Shown: one piece after another, positions 22,151 through 33,024 of the stretch
How the letters are laid out: each line of letters starts with the position of its first letter
How positions within the stretch are numbered: position 1 is the stretch's first letter
Source of the DNA: Macrosoma leucophasiata
Taxonomy: Eukaryota > Arthropoda > Insecta > Lepidoptera > Hedylidae
Direction: 5' to 3'
DNA length: 64,000 bases
NCBI GenBank assembly: GCA_036365455.1
Contig: JAWQUS010000004.1
Location: forward strand, 9,307,501-9,371,500
Translations under genes and position numbers: made by a program
The notes under the pieces: generated by a model
Seen by the model: only the letters and a program-made list of their open reading frames with translations
The model's database searches: none
Told to the model about the DNA's origin: nothing

Positions 22151-22701
22151 GTTAGGATCCCACTGCATAATCATATCGTTCATCCAGATATACTGCAAAC
22201 CTAATTTTTATGCATATTTATAATCTAGAGAATATATATCCACTAGGTGGTTAATCAAAAGGCCGCAAGTATTTTTATATATTTCTAGGAAATATTTTTT
22301 TTTGTATTTGTTTTTTCAATAAAATATCGTTCACCTCCCGGCAACATGTACTCGTATAAAGACTGAAAAATCACGGCTGCCGTTGCGCACTTGGCCGCCC
22401 CTACCTATTTTCGTTCCGCCTCGATAACTTTTTGCCTCCATAACGTACATGTAATTTGTATATATCAAATTAAAGCTAATTTTTTATCTCATTATTATGA
22501 CATACGAGAGCCTAATTAAATCGGCCGCAAATAAGAGTTACTGGCTGTTACAGATAAAAAAATAATAATTAAAAATACTTGCAGCCAAATTTTGATTGGC
22601 AACCTGGTAGATATACCTAATATCTAGATTATAAATATGCATAAAAATTAGGTTTGTAGCATATCTGGATGAACGAAATGATACTGCGATGGGATCCTAA
22701 C
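22151..22701. mobile_element. 551-bp MITE with TIRs of about 125 bp
   Basis: Ends are GTTAGGATCCCA...TGGGATCCTAAC-type inverted repeats that stay alignable for about 125 bp each (AACCTAATTTTTATGCATAT on both arms). The inner edges both carry GC(A/C)GCAAGTATTTTTA. The core has no transposase. A partial relative is at 13494-13912. Confidence 0.85.
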
Positions 22702-23152
22702 CTATAAATATAGAAAATGATATATCTTGTCCATTCCTAAGGCGGAATGCCAAATATTACGTTTTTAGGCTAAAGTCGGCTAAACTCACTTCACCATAAA
22801 AATGTACAGTGTCAAACTAAAGTCGTTTGGGGAAATACAGAAAGCTTTTGTAACATCACAAGCAAGTGTGTGATAATAAAACGAATTTATGTCCAATCTG
22901 TATTATGAACTACGTCGAGGATCCAATAATATTTACAGCCTTTTTATTCTGTTCTCGGAATGAATATATTTTTAAGAAATTAGGACTTTTTTTTTAATTT
23001 TTAGGACATTAGAAAAGCTTCCCGTAAATTCACATTTAAAAGAAAGCTCCGAGACCACTATCTTAAGATGCTTTGAGTGTTTCTCGTTTCTATATCAGTC
23101 GTCATTGATTACTAAGCCGTTAAATTTATGAAGACATATAATTATGTTTATA
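22702..23152. other. Spacer, nothing recognised
   Basis: No supported feature. Confidence 0.45.
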
Positions 23153-23235
23153 TAAGTATGTATATATATACATATATATATATATATAATGTATGTATGT
23201 ACCTACTTTATATACCTATATATATTATATATTTA
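23153..23235. repeat. (TA)n-rich tract
   Basis: Interrupted TATATA and TATG units. Confidence 0.8.
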
Positions 23236-23289
23236 TTTATGATATGTGTATATTGTTATGACTTTTAATTTTTGTATCCAAAATTTTCT

Positions 23290-23427
23290 TTCTTTCGTAT
23301 TGCGCCACCAATTTTCGTTTTCCACACTACCTTATGGTTGACTGGTATAGAATGCTTCCTAGCATTAAGTCCGCCTCATGTACGCTCAATGTGCACGAAA
23401 GTTTAAATAAATAAATAAATAAATATA
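23290..23427 (+). mobile_element. Family I 3' end with (TAAA)n tail
   Basis: GGTTGACTGGTATAGAATGC, CTAGCATTAAGTCCGCCTCA, then AAGTTTAAATAAATAAATAA. Clearest copy of this 3' end besides 57236. Confidence 0.7.
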
Positions 23428-24499
23428 TAATTAAACCAATACTTTTCCCAGAAATATTTTTCCGGTTCTCGGACTTGATGAATGACCAATATTGAGCTAT
23501 ACTCTACTATCTCAGTATACGAAAATATTGAATGTCCCATTATGTCAATTCGCCCTAATTCTTTTGGTATTAATTTAATTTAGTAACAAGAAAATTGTTT
23601 TAAAATAATTTACATCATAACACTGTAACACAAAATCGCTGAATAAAAATAAATTTAAAATTACCGGCGACAACTGACCAAAGAGCTTCACTATAAATAT
23701 ACTATAGATAAAATGATGTACATAAAGTCTGGAGTCACTGTAAGTAAAGTGATCAAGATAAGATTGGGTCCTGCGATGGCCGAACAGTTTGAGACCGTCT
23801 ACAAAGCAAGATCGATGACCTTCCTCCCCTTGCATATCCTATCACTGCAAAGAATTTAGTGATCTGACCACTGAATACTTAACGAAGATAATTTAAAATA
23901 CAGGAATGATATAAATATTATTCCACAAGTATGACTAAAATGATTTGAGTCATTTGGTGAAAAAAACGCTTTAAAAAAACTATAAAATGTTTATTTCAGT
24001 ACCTATCGTTTAGACAAGAAGAATTATATGATCATCGCCAAAAACTGATTAAATGTTTAGAGATTTCAACTTTTCAACTTTTTCATTTTTTACTTGCATA
24101 AACTCAACACACTTTAACAATCAAAAATCGCGTGTGAAATCCCTTTGTTTCAAACAGCACTGAAAGCAAAACTTTCTAAACTATTCCGGTCAATATTTTC
24201 AGTATAAGTATCCGTTAAATCAATGTCCTAACACAGAAAAAGGTTTCCCCCAGAGACTCCTACTTACGAGTACTCCGAGAAAAACCGCTTTTGACTTAAC
24301 TAGGACTTATTGTTTTCGTTTGGCCATTGTATTTTTCCGCGTCCAGTAACATTCTTTTAATGAATTATACAATTTAGCAGTATTATTATCAATAAATACG
24401 ATGAGGTCTTTGTGTAATCAATAGATGATTGAAGGTTATATATGTATAGTATATCACCTTATATTAAGATAATCTAACCTAAAAGTACTTAAAACAAAG
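23428..24499. other. Spacer, nothing recognised
   Basis: About 1 kb without a supported repeat or gene. Open frames here are short and of low-complexity composition. Confidence 0.45.
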
Positions 24500-24541
24500 G
24501 TTAATATTAACTTAACATATGTATGTTAAGTTAATATTAAC
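24500..24541. repeat. Perfect 20-bp palindrome
   Basis: Arms GTTAATATTAACTTAACATA and its reverse complement with a 2-nt spacer. Each arm is itself built from GTTAATATTAAC, also self-complementary. The next 35 bp (24543-24577) is a LINE-F tail scrap (CACGCCAAGTCCCTTATCGG). Confidence 0.9.
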
Positions 24542-24599
24542 TACGTATCTGCACGCCAAGTCCCTTATCGGGACTGATAATTATCTCACCTATAAAATA

Positions 24600-25400
24600 G
24601 GGAGATCATTATTTCAGTTGCATGTTCACAATGCTCACAAGGATTAGGGTTGAAATACCCCCATAAATTGTAAAAAAGGTTTGTTGCAGCTTACACTTTT
24701 CCAATTTTTCCCTATTTCACGATTAATGTACCTTAATAATAACCATTTTGAGATTTTTGAGATTACTAGCTGCCAGATCAAAATTCGTTCTGCCACAATA
24801 AATGTTAAAGCCATTGCATTGCAAAAAAATAAAAAAAACACATCATGCGTAAGGTAACTAAATAACTTTTCACATCCTTCTCTTACATTAACAGATTTAT
24901 ATAAGTGAGAGAAAGCTAGTGTTAAAGTTCCATTGCTAGGCAACGAATGGCTAAGTAAGGCACAAGTACAGAGAAAAATTGTTTTGGAGCACCGTTGGAT
25001 GTTGTTTATGCTTGTTAAACATGCAGATTACTTCTTTATTAACGTCGACTTTATTGCCGTTCTTTCTTATCGTTCAGGTTTTTGTAAAAAAATGAAGATA
25101 GAAAGGACTCGTTGTATTTGTTTAAATATCCTTAAGATGATTTTCAAAGTGGATTTAGGATTTGATACGGATGATATTGGATAAGTAGATAAAATTATGT
25201 ATATACCAGAAGAACGGGGTTCCAATCCGGATCAATGTATTAAGTATCTTCAATTTTAAATCGGGTTATCAGTTCTTAAGGATCAATCTGCTATTATACG
25301 AGTAATATACAAGAATACTTTAACGATAAATCATAAAAATATTTGTACAACAGTACTAAACCAATGTTCTATTAACCTCTCCGGGAGAAATTTTATTACC
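24600..25400. other. Unrecognised stretch
   Basis: Includes open frames at 24644-24943 (minus) and 24933-25184 (plus) with no family resemblance. No repeat copy recognised. Confidence 0.4.
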
Positions 25401-25403
25401 TAC

Positions 25404-26080
25404 TAGCTGTTGCCCGCGGCTTCGCCCACGTGGATTTCGTTTTATAAATAATTCAAATTTTACGATCCTGCGGAAATGTCCCAAATAAGTTCCAATTGTT
25501 ATCCAAAACCTTTAAGTATACCTAACTATTTACATATAGTCTAAAAATGAGAAAATTCTGTATAAACTTTTTAACTTTAATTTGTTATTTTTAGTGACAA
25601 ATAGTCTGCATACCAATTTTTGGCAATCCTTTATCTCTGGTTCTATTGGGATTTTTCCATTTTCTGGAAATTTCTCAGTACCTCGAAGTTTGGTAATGTG
25701 GCCGGAGATGTCAACAGGCTCGCCACCTGTTACATGGGCCCAAACGTAACCGGCAAATAATCGGTATTTGCAAGCATAAATCCCAATAAAAAAGATGCGG
25801 GATTTCTAAAAAAAAAAAGATTTACGTGTTGTTTGTTAGGCTCAAAGAGTTCGCGTACCAAGTTTTAACTTTGTACCTTGCAAATTGTGGAATTCTCCAT
25901 TAAAATTTCCTCCTCCTCTTATTTTAGGGGGGTGGCGAAATATAAGAAGACAAAAAGTTGCCTATGTCACTCACCTTTTCAAGTACCTCTACATACAAAA
26001 TTACACCAATCCGATGCTCCGTTTTGACATGAAAGACGGACAAACAAACACACTTTCACATTTATAATCTTAGTATGGAT
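25404..26080 (+). repeat. Dispersed repeat M, split by SINE-B sequence
   Basis: Starts CTAGCTGTTGCCCGCGGCTT and ends GACGGACAAACAAACACACT, CACATTTATAATCTTAGTAT, the recurrent lepidopteran GCTTCGCCC...CAGACA element. The middle (about 25618-25790) is a SINE-B body. Non-coding. Confidence 0.7.
25618..25790 (+). mobile_element. SINE-B body inside repeat M
   Basis: TCCTTTATCTCTGGTTCTAT, TGGGATTTTTCCATTTT, CAGTACCTCGAAGTTTGGTA, CGCCACCTGTTACATGGGCC. The tRNA head is missing, as expected of a 5'-truncated retrocopy. Confidence 0.75.
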
Positions 26081-26139
26081 TTACAAAGGAAGGAAGAAAG
26101 GTAATACACAACTTCATATTGTGTGAAAATTTTAAGCGT

Positions 26140-26430
26140 CTACTTGCTATATACCGTTGTTAATATCGAATAGAAAATATACGAAATAAAAACACGTTTA
26201 TTGTATGCCCCCTTGGACCCCTTAATACTTTCATTTTCTTATTTTTAGTATTTAATTTTGTCGTTATAGCGGTAACAGAAATACATAATTTGTGAAAATT
26301 TTAGCTTTCTAGCTATCATTGTTTATGAGATACAGCCTGGTGACAGACAGACGGATGGACGGACAGACAGACAGACAGCGGAGGATTAGAAATAGGGTCC
26401 GTTTTTGTTTTTTAGGTACGGAACCCTAAA
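26140..26430 (+). repeat. Dispersed repeat N, copy 1
   Basis: Very close to 59690-59940: CCCCTTGGACCCCTTAATA, TTTTGTCGTTATAGCGGTAA, TTAGCTTTCTAGCTATCA, a GACAGACAGACAG tract, and AGGTACGGAACCCTAAAAAA. An inverted copy is at 48543-48770. Confidence 0.8.
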
Positions 26431-26439
26431 AAAGATAGA

Positions 26440-26830
26440 AGATAGACGCAGAATACTCTAAAAATATTCGATATGATTCACCGATTCACATGAAACAAAC
26501 ACTAAATGTTAAGTAAAACTTACCGCAATATATAAGTGAAAACTGTAAATCGGATAAGCCGTTTCTGAAATTAGCGTGCACAAACACACAGACAAACAGA
26601 CATTTTTCCGGAATAAAAAGTACCCAGTGTTGTGCGCCAAAGGTCAAAATATAATTATACCAAGTTTCATCGTAATCGGACCGGTAGATTTTGTGTGATG
26701 CTTGAACAAACAGACAGACAGACAAAAACTTTCCTAATCACTAATTTGTGTTCGGTATCGATCTAGTAACATCCCCTGATATTTATTTTTTCAATATTTT
26801 CAATGTACATAATTAACACTTCTACAGATT
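26440..26830 (+). repeat. CAGA-tract dispersed repeat
   Basis: Two CAGACAAACAGACA / CAGACAGACAGACA tracts with the usual preceding phrases (ATAAGCCGTTTCTGAAATTA; AGTTTCATCGTAATCGGACC), consistent with two adjacent repeat ends. Confidence 0.55.
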
Positions 26831-27794
26831 TATTATAAGTATAGATTAAAAAAAATAATTTTGCTATGAACAGCCTCTCCTCTCATATTATTATATAGTT
26901 TTGCTGTGCCCAAACGGGTCTGTAATGTGATACAGGAAATATTATTTTATTGTCCAACAACACTACCATTGCAGAATGCAAATCAATTATTGAATTGAAT
27001 TGAATCTCTTCAACAAATTGCGATTTTTTAAAATGATTTTTTTTTAACATCTTTGTGTTTTGAAAGTCAATGAAACGAAAAAGCGACAGTAAAAAGATAT
27101 AGATACATAAATTCATTAGATTTAACGTGGGATAAAATGAGACAAAACAGTGTCTCTTATGAAAAAATTTCAAGGTTTCACTTCTACCACGTTTGAATCG
27201 AACACATTTTTTGCTTGACACATGAGTTAGATTTTAACTTATAATAAAAAAAGAGAAAAAAATCCGACCTGACCTAAGTACGCAAGTTCACCGCAAATCA
27301 GAATATGAATCGCATTTCAAGCTTATTCCAGTATTCATCAGCCAATCTCTTTCTACCTTTTTGAATATCAAAGTTCTGATTCTACAGCACTATGATACTT
27401 GAAAATTAATTGAATCCCGCACTATTGAACGTCGACGTTACGTAAATATGGATCACGATAAAATACGCAAATGAGCAACCAATTGCTCGTATATATTCAC
27501 GGCTCGTATATTATCATTTTCCGCATCTATTATAGCACTTAGCATCCAATCAGTAAAACTGGATTTTGGAAAAAGTGGTACGATGCATTACAGAGCATAT
27601 TAAGACAATAACTAAGTATTATTTTAAGACAAGTGTCTTTAATTCAACATTGATAATAAGTGGTAGCCGTAGTGTTAATAGTTATACCTGCATTGAAACT
27701 CTCCTTCCACCTACAGGTAGTCTGGATCATGACATCCGCAGATGACCTACGATCTCAATTTCTTATATAAATAAAACACTTCTATTTATCACAT
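26831..27794. other. Spacer, nothing recognised
   Basis: A minus-strand frame of 112 codons (26883-27221) is Phe/Lys-rich and shows no family resemblance; chance ORF likely. Confidence 0.4.
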
Positions 27795-27911
27795 TGTATT
27801 TCAATGCATCGGAATTGAATCGTTTCGCTGTCTTGCCTTAAGGCTGCATTGGCTAAATCAAGACAAAAGAATCGTTCCGATTCAATTAGGACGCAATGCA
27901 TATTATGTAAC
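27795..27911. mobile_element. Imperfect foldback element
   Basis: GGAATTGAATCG and CTGTCTTG on the left mirror CAAGACAAAAG and CGATTCAATTAGG on the right, with AATGCA at both outer edges. About 115 bp. Confidence 0.5.
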
Positions 27912-27914
27912 GAG

Positions 27915-28150
27915 AACCCAGGCTTTGGATCAGATACAGGCAGGCCTCCGCCTGAATTACGTCTGCGGGGCCAAAAGGGCTATCTTGTGGCGATCGCGTA
28001 CCGGGTCGCCACAAGATAGTCCTTTTGGCCCCGACGATCTTCAATATTTCGAGCTATGTCACTGCCCACTGGCACTAGAGTTTCACTATTTGGTGGGCTA
28101 TGTCAGCTACTTTAGTTCTCATGCGGCGCACCTAACTTCTGATTGTATCT
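27915..28150 (-). pseudogene. RTE fragment with a GC-rich hairpin
   Basis: The minus strand of 28040-28085 reads CTAGTGCCAGTGGGCAGTGA and CATAGCTCG, the LKWQWAGHIAR-like part of RTE. At 27967-28032 lies a 27-bp hairpin (GGGGCCAAAAGGGCTATCTT with its mirror) closely fused to it. Confidence 0.55.
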
Positions 28151-29223
28151 AGCAGAAACACCGAACATAGCTACCTGCATTGTTTCCTACCTACCTAGTA
28201 GGTGCCATATGCATCATAATTATATTGGACATTAAGATAACCACATACATTTTTGATTGTGTCATAACTTACAAAAGCTTTTGAGTTTTTCACTGTTTCA
28301 TTCTGTCTAGTCGTTCAAAAATAATCTTTCTTTATTATCCGCCCCTAATTCTATCAATGTTGGTGAGAAATTTCTCAATACGTTTATAAGTTATTGATGA
28401 AAACTGTGCCTTAGAAATTGAATATTGAAGCTAGCTTGAATTGAACTTGAACATCACTGAAAAATACTTTATAAAAAAGGATTCTATTCAGTTTTCGTGA
28501 ACTTATTGAGAACTTATTTAAGTTAATTTTAAACATAATTCAACTTTGTGAATTTTAAACTTACTAAAAACTTTTAAAAAATGCGACCAAGGGCGTCGCC
28601 AACCGACGATACAGAGGGGAGCAGTTTGGCTATAGTGGTGGGGAGCATTTTGGTACCTGTACTTATGACACATATCAATTCATTTATTGTCTCTAAAGAG
28701 GGGCAGCTGCCTTCCCCTCCCACCCCCTAGCGACACCCATGAACAAGATGCTTTTATTGCCTTTTATAATTAAGTTTTAAGGATTTTTTATAAACATATA
28801 GTATTCCATTAATAAAGTAGATGAACCCTACACAAATGATTCAAATATTACGAGTATGTGTGTCAAATCAAATGTATAATTTGATATAATTATACCAATT
28901 TGAGATTTTTAAGATTAAGATACATTCCAAATATATATATTTTTTGTAGGAGCTTGTACCGTAATTGAATTGCCAAGATAAAGCAAAATAATAAATGTTC
29001 AAAAGAAGATAAATAACCGAATAATTGAATTCGTAACATAAGAAAATAAATATTATTCAGTTTCAAGGTTTCAGTAGTACTTTTTAACAAAATCCAGGAG
29101 CACCTTAATTTATATGCTGATCCCAGGTGGTAAAATAAATAAGGTTTCTTGGATTCATAAGGTTTATAATATTTTAGGGTCTAAAATGTTATCCTTATTT
29201 AAGGAAATTCTGCTAGAACGTAA
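28151..29223. other. Spacer, nothing recognised
   Basis: About 1 kb of AT-rich DNA without supported features. 28590-28735 (GGGAGCAGTTTGGC, then CCTCCCACCCCCTAG) is a small GC-richer patch. Confidence 0.45.
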
Positions 29224-29420
29224 CATACGTAACTTCATCCCGAAAGAGTAGACAGAGGTAAATGTAGGTATGCATTCAAGTATACAAGTGGTACGTAAAT
29301 TCTTGCGTTAGTGCAGTTAGTCAACCGAACAATGGCGGCCAAACCGCACAAATAACATTGTTGTTGGTAATTTTTTAGGAAGTCTTTTGTTCAGCAGTGG
29401 ACGTATTTCGACTAAAATGA
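29224..29420. repeat. Mixed scraps: SINE-B tail, family D, RTE end
   Basis: 29228-29285 is a SINE-B tail (ACGTAACTTCATCCCGAAAG). 29305-29350 matches family D (GTGCAGTTAGTCAACCG, then ATGGCGGCCAAACC). 29378-29420 is an RTE terminus (TTTTGTTCAGCAGTGGACGT). Confidence 0.55.
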
Positions 29421-30103
29421 CCTGACACGTTACAGAACTGAGAGAATAGGAAGCTTCTCTAAATGATATAAATATTTCGCCGCCATTTATTTTATTATCC
29501 AAACTGACCCGAGGCTTGAAGCTGATAAGATTTAGTAGTAATTACTAGTGTACTAGTACTAAGGCAAAGATTTATTTATTTTATTTTGACATTTTCAGGA
29601 TAATTTACAGCTGGGTTATAAATATTAATACATTTCGAGATACATGCAGCCAGGGGCTACAGGTATATTGAGGCCAATTACAAGTCACCGCAGATATGTT
29701 AAGAGATAGATATAAAAAACAAACATCAAACAACGGTTATTCAGGATTATTTTTTTAAATGATGCAGTACAACTTTTTGTAATAGCACACAATTAAATAT
29801 TGTGCTACAGAGAGATTAAGATGTGAAACATGAGAGAAACGGGCTTTACAAAATGGATGGGCTATCGGGCAAACCTTGCACTGTGCCGATTCCATCGCTC
29901 AATGTATTGGAAACACTTGGATTTTATCGAATTCCTCCGGCCCTACGTTTCCAATGACCATTTGAATATAAGCTTTATGAGCCGTGAAGTAATAAGGGTG
30001 TTTTTGTTTGCGAAATTTACTTGTATCTAGTACCTACTTTGATATTTTTTTTAATGAAATGTATACCTATACATTGGAATAAAATATCACACTGCTGTAT
30101 TTT
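29421..30103. other. Spacer, nothing recognised
   Basis: A 66-codon open frame at 29830-30030 has reasonable composition but no recognisable family and no splice context. Confidence 0.4.
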
Positions 30104-30320
30104 AAGTTCATCATTTCAGCCAAAAGACGTCCACTTCTGAACAAAGGCCTCCCCCAAAGAATGCCACAACGTACGGTCCCGGGCCGCCTTCATCCAGCGA
30201 TTGCCCGCGCCCACCAGGTCGTCGGTCCACCTCGTGGGGGGCCTGCCTACGCTTCGTTTTCCGGTACGTGGTCGCCACTCTAGAACTCTACTGCCCCAAC
30301 GGCCGTCAGTCCTGCTATTT
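30104..30320 (-). mobile_element. RTE-type LINE 3' end with intact C-terminal frame
   Basis: From 30304 to the TGA at 30116-30118 (minus), 62 codons are uninterrupted: GRWGSRVLEWRPRTG, KRSVGRPPTRWTDDLVGAG, NRWMKAARDRTLWH, SLGEAFVQKWTSFG. This is the DNA-binding-like tail of the RTE reverse transcriptase. The ATGATGA start of the usual tail follows the stop. It is 5' truncated, typical of LINE retrotransposition. Confidence 0.85.
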
Positions 30321-30897
30321 TATGTTGACATAACAAAAATCTATCTTACCGATTTTGATAAAACTTACACTCTTTCCTAAGTTGGAATATACCTAATTAA
30401 AATTCAAAAGGATCATATCTCTGTGACTTTTAGTATCCGAGAAATAAGTAAAGAAATATATTAAGATACAAACATACATACAGTTACGAAATTTGTAATA
30501 TGTGTATTACATGTGTACGCAACTTACAATAGTTGCCACACACGTAACTGAACTGGTTGTTTTTTGTTTTTCTTCTAAATACGTTTAACTTTTCACATCA
30601 AAAATGCTTGATAACTAAGCACTTAGCACTTGCACCAGCACCTGTATCTACAAGAGTGTAAATCAAGCAAAATTTAGACAAATCTATATATATCAACCTT
30701 TATTTTGTAAGATAAGAAAGCCTAATCAACATATGAACCAAGATGTAACTTAGCATATGAACAAACAAATAAAAAGGTTAGATGTCGTAAAAAATATTTA
30801 CCGAAAGATCTTTAATCAGAAAACGTTATGAAAAAAGTAAGTCTAGACTAGGATAACGATAACCAATTCTATATAATAATACCTAAATGGCAAACAA
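30321..30897. other. Spacer, nothing recognised
   Basis: AT-rich, with no supported features. Confidence 0.45.
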
Positions 30898-31480
30898 GCG
30901 TGGTATCTGTGACCGCGACTTCGTCCACGTGAGAAAAAATATGATTGTTCTGTATCTACCCGGACAAATTCGTGGGCGCAGCTAGTATAAAAGTAGCCTA
31001 AGTTACTCCTTATCACATCAGCTATCTGCCAGTGAAAGTAGTGAAAGTCCCGTCAAAATCGGAGACACTCAAATTATATTTATTTATATGTAGGTATGTA
31101 TGTATGTATGTATGGAGATAAAAGTAGCCTAAGTTACTCCTTATTACATCAGCTACCTACCCGTGGAAGTCCCGTCATAGTCGCATACACTCAAATTCTA
31201 CTTATTTGTATGTAGGTGTGTATGTATGTATGGATGTATGGAGATAAAAGTAGCCCAAGTTACTCCTTATCACATCAGCTATCTGCTAGTAAAAGTCCCG
31301 TGAAAATCGGTAAAGCCGTTCCCAAGATTAGCCACGCCAAACAGACAGACAGACAGACAGACGGACAAAAATTGTAAAAAATGTTGTTTGGGTATATGTA
31401 CCGTGTATACATACATATGCATTTAGTAAAAAACGGTTATTTTAATATTTCAAACAGACACTTTAATTTTATTTATTTGT
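30898..31480 (+). repeat. Repeat M relative with triplicated internal unit
   Basis: Head GACCGCGACTTCGTCCACGT; then three tandem units starting ATAAAAGTAGCC at 30987, 31118 and 31244 (periods 131 and 126 bp), each with GTTACTCCTTAT-ACATCAGC and a TATG run; then a CAGACAGACAGACAG tract and the end GTATACATACATATGCATTT. A single-unit relative is at 34948-35285. Confidence 0.75.
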
Positions 31481-31486
31481 ATATAT

Positions 31487-31685
31487 AACTCAAAAATGCA
31501 CCGAGATAATGAAATAAACTATTATATAGGTATAGTTGTATAGCGCGGCTACGCTGCAGTGTATGTCATTGGCTGTCAATAAATCAGTGCGTTAATAGCT
31601 ACCGACTGTTTCACTCGTGCTCCCATATCGCATACATATCATAAACTAAGAGCACCACACGCCTCTTACAAGTTAGGTACTAGCC
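31487..31685 (+). repeat. Family C end with insertion
   Basis: AACTCAAAAATGCACCGAGA, then AATGAAATAAA, are separated from AAGAGCACCACACGCCTCTT by about 125 bp that is absent from 6262-6338, which suggests an insertion. Confidence 0.5.
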
Positions 31686-31715
31686 AAAAAAAAACTCTAG
31701 TGGAGGATTGCTAAA

Positions 31716-32041
31716 TTTTCTGCAACAACGTAACTTCACGCCTGTAATCCCCGAAGGGGTAGGCAGAGGTAAATGCATGCATTGAAGCATACATGCAAAC
31801 ACCCACGATTCGCCGGTTACGTTTTGACCCAGGTAACAGGTGGCGAGCCTGTTGCCATCTCCGGGCACATTACCAAACTCCGAGGTACTGGGAAACTTCC
31901 ATAAAATGGAAAAATCCCAATAAAACCAGAGATAAAGGATTTTAAACCGTTATCTCTGATAGTCCCCGACCCGGGAATCCGAACCCAGGACCTCCAGCGT
32001 AGTAGTAGTGGCCTGCTACCACTAGGCTACTTGGGCAGTTC
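31716..32041 (-). mobile_element. SINE-B, complete reference copy
   Basis: Read from 32041: tRNA-like head with box A TAGCCTAGTGGTAGC and box B GGGTTCGGATTCCC; body with CTATCAGAGATAACG, CTCTGGTTTTATTGGG, CAGTACCTCGGAG and TGTTACCTGGGTC; and a tail CTGCCTACCCCTTCGGGGAT, TACAGGCGTGAAG. The tail resembles the 3' end of LINE-F. Pol III transcription with LINE-assisted mobility is expected for this class. Confidence 0.85.
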
Positions 32042-32463
32042 TTTTTACATATATAAAGTAAATCCGTAATTGGATGTAAGATATATATATAAGTTAAATG
32101 TAAGTACCTTTAAGATCTGTGGATTTTGTGAATTAATAAAAAAAAAAAAAAAAAAAAGATAAAAGCCGAAAATCGACTTCACAAAGAAAAATGTACCTAC
32201 GAGTACCAAACGCATTGTTTTAGAACACTTAAACTATCCTCATATTATTGCCTTTTAAATTAAATGGTTTAGGGCACATCGGTTAATAGTTTCAAAGTTT
32301 ATAATGGACATTATTTGGTAAAGTGAGCACCTATGGTTTAAAAGAACTCCGATTCAGTATTTTGTAACTCCTAGGCATTTCCTGAGATTTCGTGACGAAT
32401 GAAGTATAAATTACACTTGGATAATACAATATCAACTTCAGTAACTACTAACTATTTTATTTT
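32042..32463. other. Spacer with a 20-bp poly-A
   Basis: 32139-32158 is an A run. Nothing else recognised. Confidence 0.5.
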
Positions 32464-32488
32464 AAAGAAAAATGGAAAGAAAAATTTG

Positions 32489-32562
32489 TCTTCAAGCGAG
32501 ACTCGAACTCGCGACCTACTGGGAATCTAGTCCAGCCGCTCTTCCAATTGAGCTATTGAAGT
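32489..32562 (-). pseudogene. tRNA-Tyr-like gene, copy 1
   Basis: The minus strand reads ACTTCAATAGCTCAATTGG, AAGAGCGG, CTGGACTAGATTCCCAG, TAGGTC, GCGAGTTCGAGTCTCGC, TTGAAGA. Head, D-arm, TAGGTC junction and acceptor follow eukaryotic tRNA-Tyr (CCTTCGATAGCTCAG...GACTGTAGATCC...TAGGTCGC). The anticodon GTA is lost by a small rearrangement, and A1 faces A72. Box A and box B survive and a TTTTT run follows 5 nt downstream, so Pol III transcription is still possible. No long variable arm. Confidence 0.6.
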
Positions 32563-32795
32563 CCTGCCCGATTTGTCAAATCTTTCCTTCATATCTATTG
32601 CATTGCTTTATGGTAGCAGCAGCGCCATCTATTACCAACTATGCTAGTTAGGCAACCGATATAATAGACTTTTCAGTTTATTGAATATCGTAAAGAAGTC
32701 GCTTTTACCCTTAATAATTGTTTTATATTATTTCGCATTAACACATGCTTGTGAAATATATTTTATTTTTAAAGAAAAATGGAAAGAAAAATTTG

Positions 32796-32869
32796 ACTTC
32801 AGGCGAGACTCGAACTCGCGACCTACTGGGAATCTAGTCCAGCCGCTCTTCCAATTGAGCTATTGAAGT
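32796..32869 (-). pseudogene. tRNA-Tyr-like gene, copy 2
   Basis: Same as copy 1 except the 3' acceptor strand reads CTGAAGT, which restores pairing at position 1-72 but breaks 7-66. The anticodon loop is the same altered form. Downstream T run kept. Confidence 0.6.
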
Positions 32870-33024
32870 CCTGCCCGATTTGTCAAATCTTTCCTTCATA
32901 TCTATTGCATTGCTTTATGGTAACAGCAGCGCCATCTATTACCAACTATGCTAGTTAGGCAACCGATATAATAGACTTTTCAGTTTATTGAATATCGTAA
33001 AGAAGTCGCTTTTACCCTTAATAA

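Larger units (their letters stand above)
32464..33005 (+). repeat. 307-bp tandem duplication carrying tRNA-like genes
   Basis: The second unit starts at 32771, exactly 307 bp after the first, with only a few single-base differences (TTTGTCTTC vs TTTGACTTC, CAAGCG vs CAGGCG, GTAGCAGC vs GTAACAGC). Each unit contains one tRNA-like gene and the phrase AGCAGCGCCATCTATTACCA. Confidence 0.9.

Noticed and set aside
32681..32866. 61-codon plus-strand protein
   Set aside because: It is antisense to the tRNA-Tyr-like gene and lies wholly in the tandem unit.
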